Part shown: positions 18,388-28,121 of the stretch, in pieces
How the letters are laid out: every line of letters starts with the position of its first letter
Numbering within the stretch: position 1 is the first letter of the stretch
NCBI GenBank assembly: GCA_958295885.1
Contig: OY282380.1
Location: forward strand, 1,984,001-2,048,000
DNA length: 64,000 nucleotides
From: Arenicellales bacterium
Lineage (GTDB): Bacteria; Pseudomonadota; Gammaproteobacteria; Arenicellales; JAJDZL01
Direction: 5' to 3'
Made by a program: the position numbers and the translations under genes
Notes under the pieces: generated by a model
What the model saw: only the letters and a program-made list of their open reading frames with translations
What the model was told of the DNA's origin: nothing
Databases searched by the model: none

Positions 18388-19035
18388 GCGGAGAAAAAAG
18401 ACAACAGTTGGATTAAGTGTTTGCTGGTCACCAACGTCTTGTGCACATATTCAATCCTCCTGCTTTTTTTGACGACTTGATATCTCTGTGGAGCAGCGGT
18501 TCACACTAGTATGTAGCTGAACTTCACAAGTGTCATCCCTGAGGTGGACGACATCCGACGCAGAGCCGTGTTCAGACGCTCACCGGAGAAACCCGGCCGA
18601 TGCGCAAAGCCAAAATAAACCGTTTGCCCAAAAGCGAGGCGTAATTTCTGCTTGATGCGTTCGAAACCTACAAACATGAAATCCTGCGTTTCGCCTGCCG
18701 CAGCGAGGTGCTGTTCAGCTGCAATCCAGCCGAGCGCGACATTTGGATGACGAAAATGATACAGAAGATCGGTCACCTTTCGCAAGTCAATCACTCCCAA
18801 GCCTAACGCCGTATTTCCATTTGCACGCAGTTGATGTCCTGAAAGGCTGCAACTCGCTTGCAGCCGTGCAATTCGCCCTGTACGGCAATATGGTGGAAAT
18901 GCTGGACCAATCGAAATAAAATCACATAAATCAACAATTTCAAGAACTCACTCATTTCGAATGGAGGCGGGTGGGCAGTTACGTTGATGTGAAATAGAAG
19001 TTTCTACTTTGAAGATCTAAAAGGAAGTAAAAAAA
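18388..19035. other. Intergenic region with possible decayed coding remnants
   Basis: A 99-codon minus-strand frame (18501-18800) and plus-strand pieces such as FETYKHEILRFACRSEVLF look protein-like, but neither has a start signal or recognisable family. It may be a relic. The last 20 nt hold the SD of the next gene. Confidence 0.3.
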
Positions 19036-19518
19036 ATGAAATATAGGATTATTGCGATAATATTTTGCACCAGCTTCATGTTTAGTGGTGTAGTAGCAGC
19101 GGAAAGCCCATCAACTTCAGAAGATAAGCTGATTTCAGGTCATATGGTCGCGCAAGCAATGCTGGCCGCTTATTTCATTGACGCCGCTCTCAAAGCGAAT
19201 ATGAGTAAAGAACAAATCAATGCTGCCCTCAAAACAATCGCCGTAAATTCGGCAATTTCTGAATTTTGGATCAGTGATGAGAATGGGAAAATTGATTTTA
19301 CAAATTTTCCAGAGATTGATTTCACGTTCCCAATGGATCCCAGCGGCACCTCGCAGGCAGACCCCTTTGCCGCTCTCATTGGTGGTGACAGCAATGTTGT
19401 TGTCCAGGACTATATGGAACGTGAATTAGACAGAAAGTTATACAAATATGTCGGTGTTGCAGGGATTGATAAATCCCGTATTGTTCAAGTTGGCGTTTCG
19501 GCTTCACAGATGGAATAA
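19036..19518 (+). CDS. Secreted/periplasmic hypothetical protein
   Basis: This 160-aa protein has a clear signal peptide: basic start MKYR, hydrophobic core IIAIIFCTSFMFSGVV, and probable cleavage at VAA-ESPS. An SD sequence (AAAGGAAG) lies about 8 nt before the ATG. The mature part begins with a helical stretch (LISGHMVAQAMLAAYFIDAA). A middle section is rich in Phe, Asp and Pro. The C-terminus is IVQVGVSASQME. I recognise no family. It stands alone in a gene-poor area, but its clean signal and SD support a working gene. Confidence 0.6.
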   Translation: MKYRIIAIIFCTSFMFSGVVAAESPSTSEDKLISGHMVAQAMLAAYFIDAALKANMSKEQINAALKTIAVNSAISEFWISDENGKIDFTNFPEIDFTFPMDPSGTSQADPFAALIGGDSNVVVQDYMERELDRKLYKYVGVAGIDKSRIVQVGVSASQME

Positions 19519-20118
19519 GTTCCAGCAATCGCCGCAGCCAGATTATTGAAACCAAGAACGTCATCGCTTTATATTTGATTGCAGGGCTCGTTTCTTAGAC
19601 TGTTGATCTCCGAGGAATATTCTGCGAACTCCGTTTTGCCTGTTTCCACGCTGCCTGCCACACGGTCTCGGCAGCCTTTCTCAAGTCAGGGCATGGTGCA
19701 GGTAGCGAATACGCCAAAAATTCGTGTCTTGCCATTGATGCGGCAGAGTGAAGCAGTTTCGTAGAATTCGCATGCTTTTCATCAATCTTCGCGGTGTGCC
19801 AATACGCTGCGTTATACACAGAATTCCGGGGTGCGCCGCATGTCTGTTTTTCTGCCGATCTATCGGCAAACGATAACTTGCTTGAAGTTAACAGTCAGTT
19901 CATTCAGAACAAACTGATAGTTGGCTGAACCGTACCAATTTCGTCAGACTTACTCGGTGATCTATTCACCAGTGCGACAAAGAAGGGTATTCTTCTTCAT
20001 GGCTTTCCAATTGATGCTCTGCCGGAGAACGAATTGACCATCAAATTTCCAGGCAGGAGTATAGGTGTTGATGCTATGAGCAAGTATCAGGCGCTCTGCA
20101 TTTTAAGGAAATTTGCAG
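19519..20118. other. Gene-poor stretch
   Basis: Short frames on both strands have no start signals. A minus-strand run near 19960-20070 (NTYTPAWKFDGQFVLRQSIN) looks protein-like but ends in stops and is not identified. Confidence 0.3.
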
Positions 20119-20479
20119 CTTTTCCACATTTTCGTTTTTAGTTGCGACTTCCGCCTACGACAAGGATGAGCTGATCGCATATGCAACTTTCCATGAAAGA
20201 AAACTTGCGATGTTCGAGAAGGAATTCGAGTCTGATTATCCAAACATTGATCTGCAATGGGGGTCTGGCGGTTTAAGCGGTGAAATCCTTGCAATATATA
20301 TTGCTGAAAAGGACAATCCAAAGGCTGACGCCGTGTGGGGATTGGCGGCAGCCAATCTGGCACTTTTGTCGAAAGCGGGTTACCTGAAGGGATACGTTCC
20401 TGAAGGAGTCGACCAGTCGAACCCAGATTCAGTAGACGCGTCACTGAAGCCTCCATTTTGGGCTGGCCAATTCGCATGA
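20119..20479 (+). pseudogene. Truncated phosphonate/iron-type ABC solute-binding protein
   Basis: The frame reads from about 20119 through ELIAYATFHERKLAMFEKEF and IAEKDNPKADAVWGLAAANL to YLKGYVPEGVD, then stops at 20479 after FWAGQFA. This matches the first third of the 2-aminoethylphosphonate/Fe(III)-type periplasmic binding proteins, in which 'AEKDNP.AD.VWGLAA' is characteristic. Intact members are about 330-350 aa. The remaining two thirds and any transporter partners are missing. No start codon is certain. It is a stub left by deletion. Confidence 0.75.
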
Positions 20480-21668
20480 ATGGCTGCGATCATTTTGGTT
20501 TGCAAATAAATCAATAACTATAAAGAGATAAAGGTTAAAGAAAAATAATTCCTGCCAAAACTATAATAAGAAAGACAGCTGCACACAAGTACCCGATGGG
20601 TGAACAGAATTCTTTACTGCAGGAATCTTGCCAAATTCCTGCTCTCCGTTTTCGTCGTCAAAAGTGGGCATGAAACTGTATTGCCCGTCAATGCTCTACG
20701 AACTGAAGGAATCGTATTTTTAGAAATTGATGCCTGTCATTTCTCCACTATTTTGAATGATTTTAAATCGTGATGTGCAACATCGCCTTTTGCCTCGAGA
20801 AAAAGAAATCCTTGTTCGGAGTCTACGATTTTTAAATCACATTTCCCTTCAGCACAGCGACGGTCTTTTTTGTCCTTTCGGCAATTGCAGCAATTTCGGA
20901 GCGACTATTTTTTCGCCGCTGAATCTTAATTTTGGTGGTTTTCATTGTTGACATTAGTTTTCCATATTTGAAGCTGAATCTGCAGAATCAGATGATCAAA
21001 ATGGGGTGCGCCGTCAATTAATTGCTTGAAAATCAACTCTGGCAGATTGAATTTCGTTTTCCAATTGTTTCAATTTCAGAAATTTTGTAGCAGGAATGCT
21101 GATCTGCCACGAATCGGTTGGAAACACTGATTTTGACAGAATTTCCAATAGACTCAATCCATATTTTTCTTGTCTTGCTGCCGCTCGTTTCCCATGGCGC
21201 TCAATGAATTCCTTCCACTTCTAAAAGTAATAGGGTGTGAGGCTGGCGTGAAATTTGGCATGACTTATGGACGATGCAGCACTAACGGAAAGTCGGTTCG
21301 GTTACATCAAAACCTTTGCTGGTCTGCAGTGCACGTATGCCTATCCCTGCATTCCTGAACAGCAAAGAGGCTCCAGGCGATTGACTCGCACCGTCCGCAC
21401 ACTGTTTAACGCAGCATGAGTTCTCGCAGACTATAACGAAATTTACCGCACAGGTGATGGTCAATCCGCAGTTGCAGTTTTCAGCGTTATAGGCTTTACG
21501 ACAGCCAACTCAGTGCTGTTGGAAGCTCTCTTTAGAGCATTCAGATTCAGCATCAAACCACCAACCTGAACTCCATCCGCTTTGCAGACTTATAAATCTT
21601 ATAATCTTTCCAATGCAGTTCTCAACAGGATCCATACAAACAAGGCTGCCAACCTTGATCAGCGATTG
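20480..21668. other. Gene-poor stretch before the purine operon
   Basis: About 1.2 kb without a recognisable gene. Small open frames (for example 20757-20951 and 21170-21358) have no SD or family features. The promoter of the purine operon probably lies at the right end. Confidence 0.35.
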
Positions 21669-22871
21669 ATGATGGGATTCAATTTTTTGGAATGGATTGA
21701 ACTGATACTGCGTTGGAGCCACTTCATCGTTGGAATCGCATGGATTGGCGCGTCGTTCTATTTCAATTGGCTTGAAAATCGACTGGAACGAGACAACCAG
21801 CCCCAGACAATCGCCGGAGAATTGTGGGCAGTGCACGCCGGTGGGTTTTATCACGTTAGAAAGCTCGCCGTCGCCCCTTCCCGCCTGCCACCCCATCTGC
21901 ATTGGTTTAAGTGGGAGGCGTATGCCACGTGGTTTACCGGCCTCGCACTGCTCGTCTTGATGTTCTACCTGGATGCGAAAATCTACCTGTTGGACGCATC
22001 GCTCAATGACCTGACTACACTTCAAGGTACGGGCATTGGGATTGCATCTTTGGTGATTTCGTGGATCGTTTATGATGTTTTGTGTCGTTCGCCTCTTAAT
22101 CGACATTCACAAGTTCTGACTCTGCTGATTTTCATTTACTTCTGTGTTTTGACCTATGTCCTGTGCCAGCTCTTCAGCGGGCGAGGAGCCTTTATCCATG
22201 TAGGTGCGTCGATCGGAACGGTCATGGTGCTCAATGTAATGGCTGTCATCATTCCATCCCAAAAGTCACTTGTAGATGCTGTTGAATCGGGAGGCACTCC
22301 AGACAGCAGGCTTGGACAATCGGCACTGACTCGCTCGCGACACAACAATTACTTCACCCTGCCCGTGCTCTTCATCATGATTAGCAGCCACTACCCTTCT
22401 ACGTTCAGCGGGCCGTGGAACTGGCTGATACTGATCGGTCTTTCAGTGGTAGGAATTTCGGTTCGACATTACTTCAACGTACGTCATCTGCCCGGACCAA
22501 AGTGGCCGTTTTTGATTGTCGCAGGTTTAGGATTGGTCGCAATTGCTTTATTTTCCGCTCCTAAATCAAGCACTACGGCAGAGTCTGGACAGCAGGTGAC
22601 CCTGGACTCGGTTCGCGACGTCATTCACAAACGCTGCACGGTCTGCCATTCAGTTGCGCCCGTGCAAGTGGGATTCCTGACAGCTCCAGGCGGTATCATC
22701 ATGGATAGCGACAGGCAGATTATGGATTTGGCATCGCGCATATTCATTTCGTCCGTAGCGACTCGCTCGATGCCAATTGGAAATATTTCACAAATGACCG
22801 AGGAAGAACGTACGATGATTGCTGCTTGGTATGCACAATTGAGCAAGAGCCAGCAGCTTGATCAGAATTAA
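21669..22871 (+). CDS. puuD: Membrane-bound urate oxidase/hydroxylase with C-terminal cytochrome c domain
   Basis: About 400 aa from the ATG at 21669; the open frame begins at a TTG at 21582. PuuD oxidises urate to 5-hydroxyisourate in the inner membrane and passes electrons to its own cytochrome. The N-terminal domain has the family block WSHFIVGIAWIGASFYFNWL and several further membrane helices (for example WFTGLALLVLMFYL and PVLFIMISSHYPSTF). The C-terminus carries a haem c motif, CTVCHS, at about residue 320 from this start. PuuD replaces soluble urate oxidase (UraO) or HpxO. It is the first gene of a seven-to-eight-gene operon, 27 bp before uraH. Confidence 0.92.
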   Translation: MMGFNFLEWIELILRWSHFIVGIAWIGASFYFNWLENRLERDNQPQTIAGELWAVHAGGFYHVRKLAVAPSRLPPHLHWFKWEAYATWFTGLALLVLMFYLDAKIYLLDASLNDLTTLQGTGIGIASLVISWIVYDVLCRSPLNRHSQVLTLLIFIYFCVLTYVLCQLFSGRGAFIHVGASIGTVMVLNVMAVIIPSQKSLVDAVESGGTPDSRLGQSALTRSRHNNYFTLPVLFIMISSHYPSTFSGPWNWLILIGLSVVGISVRHYFNVRHLPGPKWPFLIVAGLGLVAIALFSAPKSSTTAESGQQVTLDSVRDVIHKRCTVCHSVAPVQVGFLTAPGGIIMDSDRQIMDLASRIFISSVATRSMPIGNISQMTEEERTMIAAWYAQLSKSQQLDQN

Positions 22872-22898
22872 CCATCACCATTTCGGAATATTAGAAAA

Positions 22899-23246
22899 AT
22901 GGCTCAACTGACAACTCATGTGCTGGATCTTACTCACGGTCATCCGGGTTCAGGTATTTTGGTGGATTTGTACCAAGTGGAGTCGGGAGGCTTGCGGCTG
23001 GTTGGCTCGGCCTCCACGAATGAGGACGGCCGCGTCAATAAGTTTTCCCTTGAATCAATTGACCCTGGAATTTATCAGTTGAAATTTCGCGTCGCGAAGT
23101 ATTTCAGGTCGTTAGACATTCGGCAGGCAGAACCGGAGTTTTTAAATGATGTTGTGATTCAGTTTGGAATCGCGCAGCAGGATGAGCACTACCATGTTCC
23201 GCTCCTTTTGTCAGTCTACGGATATTCTACTTATCGAGGAAGTTAA
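22899..23246 (+). CDS. uraH: 5-hydroxyisourate hydrolase (transthyretin-like)
   Basis: This 115-aa protein hydrolyses 5-hydroxyisourate, the PuuD product, to OHCU. It has the family's N-terminal THVLDLTHGHPGSG with the catalytic His, a central Arg in LKFRVAKYF, a late His in HYHVPLLLSVYGYSTYRGS, and the diagnostic C-terminal YRGS. There is no signal peptide, so it acts in the cytoplasm. Its stop overlaps the xdhA start (TAATG). The next enzyme, OHCU decarboxylase (UraD), is not in the window. Confidence 0.95.
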   Translation: MAQLTTHVLDLTHGHPGSGILVDLYQVESGGLRLVGSASTNEDGRVNKFSLESIDPGIYQLKFRVAKYFRSLDIRQAEPEFLNDVVIQFGIAQQDEHYHVPLLLSVYGYSTYRGS

Positions 23247-24691
23247 TGCAGTCAAGCGTTAGCATCCAGTTCCTGCTGGGTTTAGAAGCTAGGAACCTAA
23301 AGGACGTTTCGCCGACAATGTCGGTTCTGGAATACCTGCGCAAGGTTGAACGGATGACCGGTACCAAAGAGGGCTGCGCGGAGGGAGACTGTGGGGCATG
23401 CACTGTTGTTTTGGGAGAACGTTTCAACGGAAAACTGTCCTACAAAGCAGTCAACTCCTGCATCCTGTTTGTTCCTTTTCTTCACGGAAAACAGCTCATC
23501 ACGGTTGAGTGTCTGAAACAGCGTGACGGCACTTTGCATCCTGTCCAGCAGTCGCTCGTGGATGAACACGGTTCTCAGTGTGGTTTTTGCACACCTGGTT
23601 TTGTGATGTCAATGTTTTCGATGGTTCACAATCGGTCCGACCTAAGCAAAACATCTATTGACGATGAGCTGGCAGGGAATTTATGTCGATGTACGGGTTA
23701 TGTTCCAATCGTACGTGCTGCCCGCAAAGTTTTATCAGCTTTCGAACAGGATGAATTCGACCAAGCTGAAAACAGTACGCTTGAGCATTTGTCGAGAATG
23801 CATGCACAGACCATTCATTGGAAAACCGATGATCAGAAATACATGGCACCGCGGACGGCGGCCGAACTGTCAGAAATACTGGAACGAGATCCTCGTAGCA
23901 GAATCGTCGCAGGCGCAACAGACGTGGGTCTTTGGGTGACAAAGCAAAGACGTCATCTTGAAACTGTAGTCTATGTTGGCAGCATAGATTCCCTGAAGGA
24001 AATCAGGCAGGTCAACGGCACGCTGCAGATTGGTGCGGCAGTTTCAGTAAGCGACGCACACTCGGCGCTTGCTGAACACTATCCGTCGCTGGATGAACTG
24101 TTTCGACGCTTCGGTTCAGTCCAAATTCGCAATCTTGCAACGCTCGGCGGCAATGTTGCAAACGGTTCTCCGATTGGTGACAGTCTTCCAGCTCTCGTAG
24201 CGCTGAACGCAAATCTGATTCTGAATAGCGCTTTCGGGTCCAGGACCTTGCCCATTGAAGATTTTTTTCTGGAGTATGGCAGGCAGGATATCGCTTCAAA
24301 CGAGTATCTTGCGCGAATTGACGTACCGTTGCCGACACCCAGTCAGATTTTTAGAATCTATAAATTGTCAAAACGTTATCATCAGGACATATCAGCGGTC
24401 TGCGCTGCTTTTTCCATGAATATTGAGGAAAAACTGGTACGGGCGGCTCGCATTTGTTATGGTGGAATGGCCGGCGTTCCGCTGCGAGCGCGTGATTGTG
24501 AAAGCGCATTGTTGGGGATGTCATTTTCTAAACCGAATCTGGAAAGAGCTAAAATTGCACTTAAGCAGGATTTCAGTCCTATCACCGACTTCAGAGCTAC
24601 GGCGGAGTATCGAAGCATCGTGGCGCAAAATCTGTTGGACCGATTTGTCCAAGATGTCCTGACAGCCAACGACGTGACGGTCTGGAGTTGA
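23246..24691 (+). CDS. xdhA: Xanthine dehydrogenase small subunit (2x[2Fe-2S] + FAD)
   Basis: This 481-aa protein is the normal size for bacterial XdhA. The first [2Fe-2S] cluster ligands lie in GCAEGDCGACTVV and NSCILF. The second cluster ligands lie in QCGFCTPGFVMSM and NLCRCTGYVPIV. The FAD domain starts around residue 200 with IVAGATDVGLWVTKQ and includes ATLGGNVANGSPIGDSLPA, then a CO-dehydrogenase flavoprotein C-terminal domain. It carries electrons from the molybdenum centre of XdhB to NAD+. The start overlaps uraH by one base and the stop lies 4 bp before xdhB, indicating translational coupling. Confidence 0.95.
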   Translation: MQSSVSIQFLLGLEARNLKDVSPTMSVLEYLRKVERMTGTKEGCAEGDCGACTVVLGERFNGKLSYKAVNSCILFVPFLHGKQLITVECLKQRDGTLHPVQQSLVDEHGSQCGFCTPGFVMSMFSMVHNRSDLSKTSIDDELAGNLCRCTGYVPIVRAARKVLSAFEQDEFDQAENSTLEHLSRMHAQTIHWKTDDQKYMAPRTAAELSEILERDPRSRIVAGATDVGLWVTKQRRHLETVVYVGSIDSLKEIRQVNGTLQIGAAVSVSDAHSALAEHYPSLDELFRRFGSVQIRNLATLGGNVANGSPIGDSLPALVALNANLILNSAFGSRTLPIEDFFLEYGRQDIASNEYLARIDVPLPTPSQIFRIYKLSKRYHQDISAVCAAFSMNIEEKLVRAARICYGGMAGVPLRARDCESALLGMSFSKPNLERAKIALKQDFSPITDFRATAEYRSIVAQNLLDRFVQDVLTANDVTVWS

Positions 24692-24695
24692 ACGA

Positions 24696-27020
24696 ATGCT
24701 TGAGCGTGCTCGATTAAGTCCTTCAGCCGTACGTCAGGCGATCGCGCATGACAGCGCTGCCCAGCATGTTTCTGGAGAAGCTGTCTATGTGGATGATCTG
24801 CCCGAACCGCGAGGTCTGCTTCACATCTGGCCCTCGCTGAGCCCGCATGCTTCAGCCCGAATCGCGTCAATGGAATTCAGAGGGGCGGCAAAACAGCCGG
24901 GAGTCGTAGGCGTTTTCTCTGCCAGTTCGATTCCTGCCAAAAACAACTGCAGTCCAAGCATTGGCGACGATCCGATATTCGCTGAATCGCGGGTTGATTT
25001 TGCGGGTCAGGTTGTTTTCGCTGTGGCGGCGGAATCTGAACTTGCTGCCCGAATGGCATGCAGCCATGCCCAGATACGATATGAAATCGAAGACCCAATA
25101 CTTTCAGTGGATGAGGCTCTCCGTCAAAGACAGTTTGTTTTACCTTCTTCAGCCGTAATTACGGGAGATAGTGAAGTCGCACTCCAAAATGCGCCTCAAA
25201 GAATTTCAGGTCGTCTAAGATGCGGAGGGCAGGATCATTTCTATTTGGAAGGACAGGCTGCGATGGCAGTGCCGAAAGAATCTGGTGACCTGGTCGTCTA
25301 TTCGTCTACACAGCATCCGTCAGAAGTTCAGCACCTGATTGCCCATGCTCTGGGCAAACCTTTTCACTCCATCGTAGTCGAAGTTCGGCGCATGGGTGGC
25401 GGTTTCGGTGGGAAAGAGACTCAGGCCGCTCAAACTGCATGTATTGCCGCGATCGTTGCAAACAGGACTGGACGCGCAGCGAAAATGAGACTCGACCGCG
25501 ATATTGACATGCTGTCAACCGGTAAGCGACATGACTTCAGATTTGATTATGACGTTGGATTTGACGACGCTGGCAGAATCCAGGCCCTGCGGGTAAACAT
25601 GGCATCGCGCTGTGGATATTCGGCTGACTTGTCAGGCCCGATCAATGATCGTGCTTTACTCCACATCGACAATGCGTATTACGTCGAAAATTTAACTGCG
25701 ACTACGCATTTGTGTCGTACGAATTCCGTCTCTAATACAGCATTTCGTGGATTTGGCGCACCGCAGGCGATGTTGTGCATTGAACAAATTATTGATGAAA
25801 TTGCATTCGCACTCAATAAGGACCCGGTGTTGATCCGGCAACTGAACTATTACGGAGAACAGGAGCGGAACGTAACGCCATATGGCATGAAAGTGACCGA
25901 CTTTGTTCTTTCTGAAATGACGGAAGAGTTACTGCAGACTTCCAATTATCTGAAGCGGCGGGACGACATTCGTCACTTCAATCGCACAAGTCCGATCATT
26001 CGCAGGGGAATTGCCTTGACTCCAGTCAAGTTTGGAATTTCTTTCACGATGACTCATTACAATCAGGCCGGTGCACTCATACACGTGTATGCCGATGGCA
26101 GCGTACATTTGAATCACGGTGGAACTGAAATGGGGCAAGGCCTGTTCATCAAGGTTGCTCAAGTGGTCGCGGAAGAGTTCGCACTGCCTCTTGAATCAAT
26201 CAAGATTCCAGAAACCAACACATCCAGAGTCCCCAATACTTCGGCGACTGCGGCTTCCTCCGGTTCAGATCTGAACGGGAAGGCCGCACAAGATGCCGCT
26301 CAGAAGCTCAAACGACGTCTGTCTCGGGTTGCGGCCCATCTTTTTGAGGTGGACCCAAAAGCGGTTAAATTCATCAATGGACAAGTAGTCGGCGGCCGAC
26401 ATTCAATGTCTTTTAAACAACTTGTAAATCAAGCGTATAGAGCTCGCGTTTCGTTATCGGCTACAGGATTCTACAGGACCCCGAAGATTCATTGGGATCC
26501 AGTTGAGATGAAAGGGCGACCGTTTTATTATTTCGGATATGGTGCAGCTGTAAGCGAAGTGGCGGTAGATGCTTTGACCGGCGAGCATCAGCTTCGACGA
26601 GTCGATATTCTGCATGATGTGGGGCGGTCTTTGAATCCAGCGATAGACATGGGTCAAATTGAAGGAGGATTTGTACAGGGCATGGGTTGGCTGACTACCG
26701 AGGAACTCTGGTGGAACACGGCAGGTCATCTGAAAACTCATGCGCCTTCCACCTACAAAATTCCAACGAGCGGTGATGTGCCCGATGAGTTCTACGTGAA
26801 CATCTGGGACCGAGGCAGAAACGAAGAAGATACGGTTTTTCGTTCGAAAGCAGTGGGAGAACCTCCGTTGATGCTGGGAATTTCGGTGTTTTGTGCCATT
26901 GCAGATGCTGTCTCGAGCCTCTCAAATTATCAGGTTCGTCCGGAACTTGACGCACCTGCAACACCTGAAAGAGTGTTAATGGCAATCGAGAAATTGAAAA
27001 ATAAGGAAAACTGCCGGTGA
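24696..27020 (+). CDS. xdhB: Xanthine dehydrogenase large subunit (molybdopterin)
   Basis: This 774-aa catalytic subunit oxidises hypoxanthine and xanthine to urate. Visible motifs are HVSGEAVYVDDLPEPRGLLH near the start, GGQDHFYLEGQAA, the Moco loop MGGGFGGKETQA, SNTAFRGFGAPQAML with the substrate-orienting Arg, GTEMGQGLFIKVAQV, and the catalytic Glu in KAVGEPPLMLG. It pairs with XdhA. Its stop overlaps the GTG start of xdhC by 4 bp. The motif order and length are those of genuine XdhB, unlike the lone CoxL-like subunit at 2.3 kb. Confidence 0.95.
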   Translation: MLERARLSPSAVRQAIAHDSAAQHVSGEAVYVDDLPEPRGLLHIWPSLSPHASARIASMEFRGAAKQPGVVGVFSASSIPAKNNCSPSIGDDPIFAESRVDFAGQVVFAVAAESELAARMACSHAQIRYEIEDPILSVDEALRQRQFVLPSSAVITGDSEVALQNAPQRISGRLRCGGQDHFYLEGQAAMAVPKESGDLVVYSSTQHPSEVQHLIAHALGKPFHSIVVEVRRMGGGFGGKETQAAQTACIAAIVANRTGRAAKMRLDRDIDMLSTGKRHDFRFDYDVGFDDAGRIQALRVNMASRCGYSADLSGPINDRALLHIDNAYYVENLTATTHLCRTNSVSNTAFRGFGAPQAMLCIEQIIDEIAFALNKDPVLIRQLNYYGEQERNVTPYGMKVTDFVLSEMTEELLQTSNYLKRRDDIRHFNRTSPIIRRGIALTPVKFGISFTMTHYNQAGALIHVYADGSVHLNHGGTEMGQGLFIKVAQVVAEEFALPLESIKIPETNTSRVPNTSATAASSGSDLNGKAAQDAAQKLKRRLSRVAAHLFEVDPKAVKFINGQVVGGRHSMSFKQLVNQAYRARVSLSATGFYRTPKIHWDPVEMKGRPFYYFGYGAAVSEVAVDALTGEHQLRRVDILHDVGRSLNPAIDMGQIEGGFVQGMGWLTTEELWWNTAGHLKTHAPSTYKIPTSGDVPDEFYVNIWDRGRNEEDTVFRSKAVGEPPLMLGISVFCAIADAVSSLSNYQVRPELDAPATPERVLMAIEKLKNKENCR

Positions 27021-28081
27021 TCTGGCTGCGAGAAATGCTCGCCTGTGCTGAGCGGCAGGAACCCTTCGTCTTAGTCACTGTAATCGAAGTGATCGGTTCC
27101 GCCCCTCGTGAGGTCGGAGCGCGCATGGTAGTTACGACTCACTCTCTGTCAGACAGCATTGGTGGTGGAAATCTTGAACATGAAGCAATGCGTCAGGCCC
27201 GGAATATGCTGAGCGATCAAGAATCACCTGATCGTCAGCTCGAGTTTTTTGGGTTGGGTGTAACAATGAACCAGTGCTGTGGTGGTGCGGTGCGAGTGCT
27301 GTTTGAAAAGTTTACTGACCAAGCTGCAAGGCGCCTGTACGATCGCCTGCATCCTCCTGGAAAAATACGCATTGAGTTTTTAGTGAGTTCTTTGTCGTCA
27401 GATGGTGGTTCGACATTCGTATTAAGCACGAAACATGATTGGGAAACCGTTCCAGAAACGGTGTTCAAACAAACGCAGCAACTTTTGAAATCTTCTGAAC
27501 CTAGCAGCGCTCTGCTGAAATACGGAAAGGATGAATGGTTTTTGACTCGAATTGATGAGCAGCCTACCAAGGCTGTCGTTTTCGGGGCGGGTCATGTTGG
27601 AAAAGCATTGATCAAACTTTTGCAGGATCTGCCATTTCAAATTGACTGGGTTGATTCGCGCGACAATATGTTTCCGACTGAAATTCCAAACAATACGGCT
27701 GCTCATCAGCTGGAAGTTCCGCACGACATCGTTCATGCCCAACCCCCTGGAGCGTATTACATCGTAATGACTCACAGTCACGGTCTGGATTACGAAATTT
27801 GCCTGAAAATTCTACAGGAACGACAATTTGGATGGCTGGGCTTGATCGGTTCCAATACAAAAGCACAGCGATTCAGGAATCGAATGATCGAAGACGGAAT
27901 CGATGCATTTGTTCTCGGCCGTCTGGTCTGCCCGATTGGAATCAAAAGCATTCGAGGTAAATTCCCTGCGGTAATTGCACTTTCGACCGCTGCCCAATTG
28001 CTCGAAGAGCGACAGAGAATGCTGAGGAACCGCCAACCGGTTCAAGGAACAGTAGGTCCTGTGCAGTCTACTGCTGGATGA
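27017..28081 (+). CDS. xdhC: XdhC: Moco sulfuration/insertion factor for xanthine dehydrogenase
   Basis: This 354-aa protein starts at GTG within the xdhB stop. XdhC binds the molybdenum cofactor, promotes its sulfuration and inserts it into XdhB. The N-terminal domain shows VIGSAPREVGARMVV and SIGGGNLEHEAM. The C-terminal Rossmann domain shows VVFGAGHVGKALIKLL and LIGSNTKAQRFRNRM. The length matches the family. The last 20 residues (QPVQGTVGPVQSTAG) are extra and unstructured. Its place directly after xdhAB is the standard order. Confidence 0.94.
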   Translation: MIWLREMLACAERQEPFVLVTVIEVIGSAPREVGARMVVTTHSLSDSIGGGNLEHEAMRQARNMLSDQESPDRQLEFFGLGVTMNQCCGGAVRVLFEKFTDQAARRLYDRLHPPGKIRIEFLVSSLSSDGGSTFVLSTKHDWETVPETVFKQTQQLLKSSEPSSALLKYGKDEWFLTRIDEQPTKAVVFGAGHVGKALIKLLQDLPFQIDWVDSRDNMFPTEIPNNTAAHQLEVPHDIVHAQPPGAYYIVMTHSHGLDYEICLKILQERQFGWLGLIGSNTKAQRFRNRMIEDGIDAFVLGRLVCPIGIKSIRGKFPAVIALSTAAQLLEERQRMLRNRQPVQGTVGPVQSTAG

Positions 28082-28121
28082 TGTCTGTCGAAAGTTTTCA
28101 ACGATTTACCAGGATTGATCT

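Noticed and set aside
18501-18800. 99-codon minus-strand frame with protein-like composition
   Set aside because: No SD or family is recognised, and competing plus-strand pieces look equally protein-like; at most a relic.
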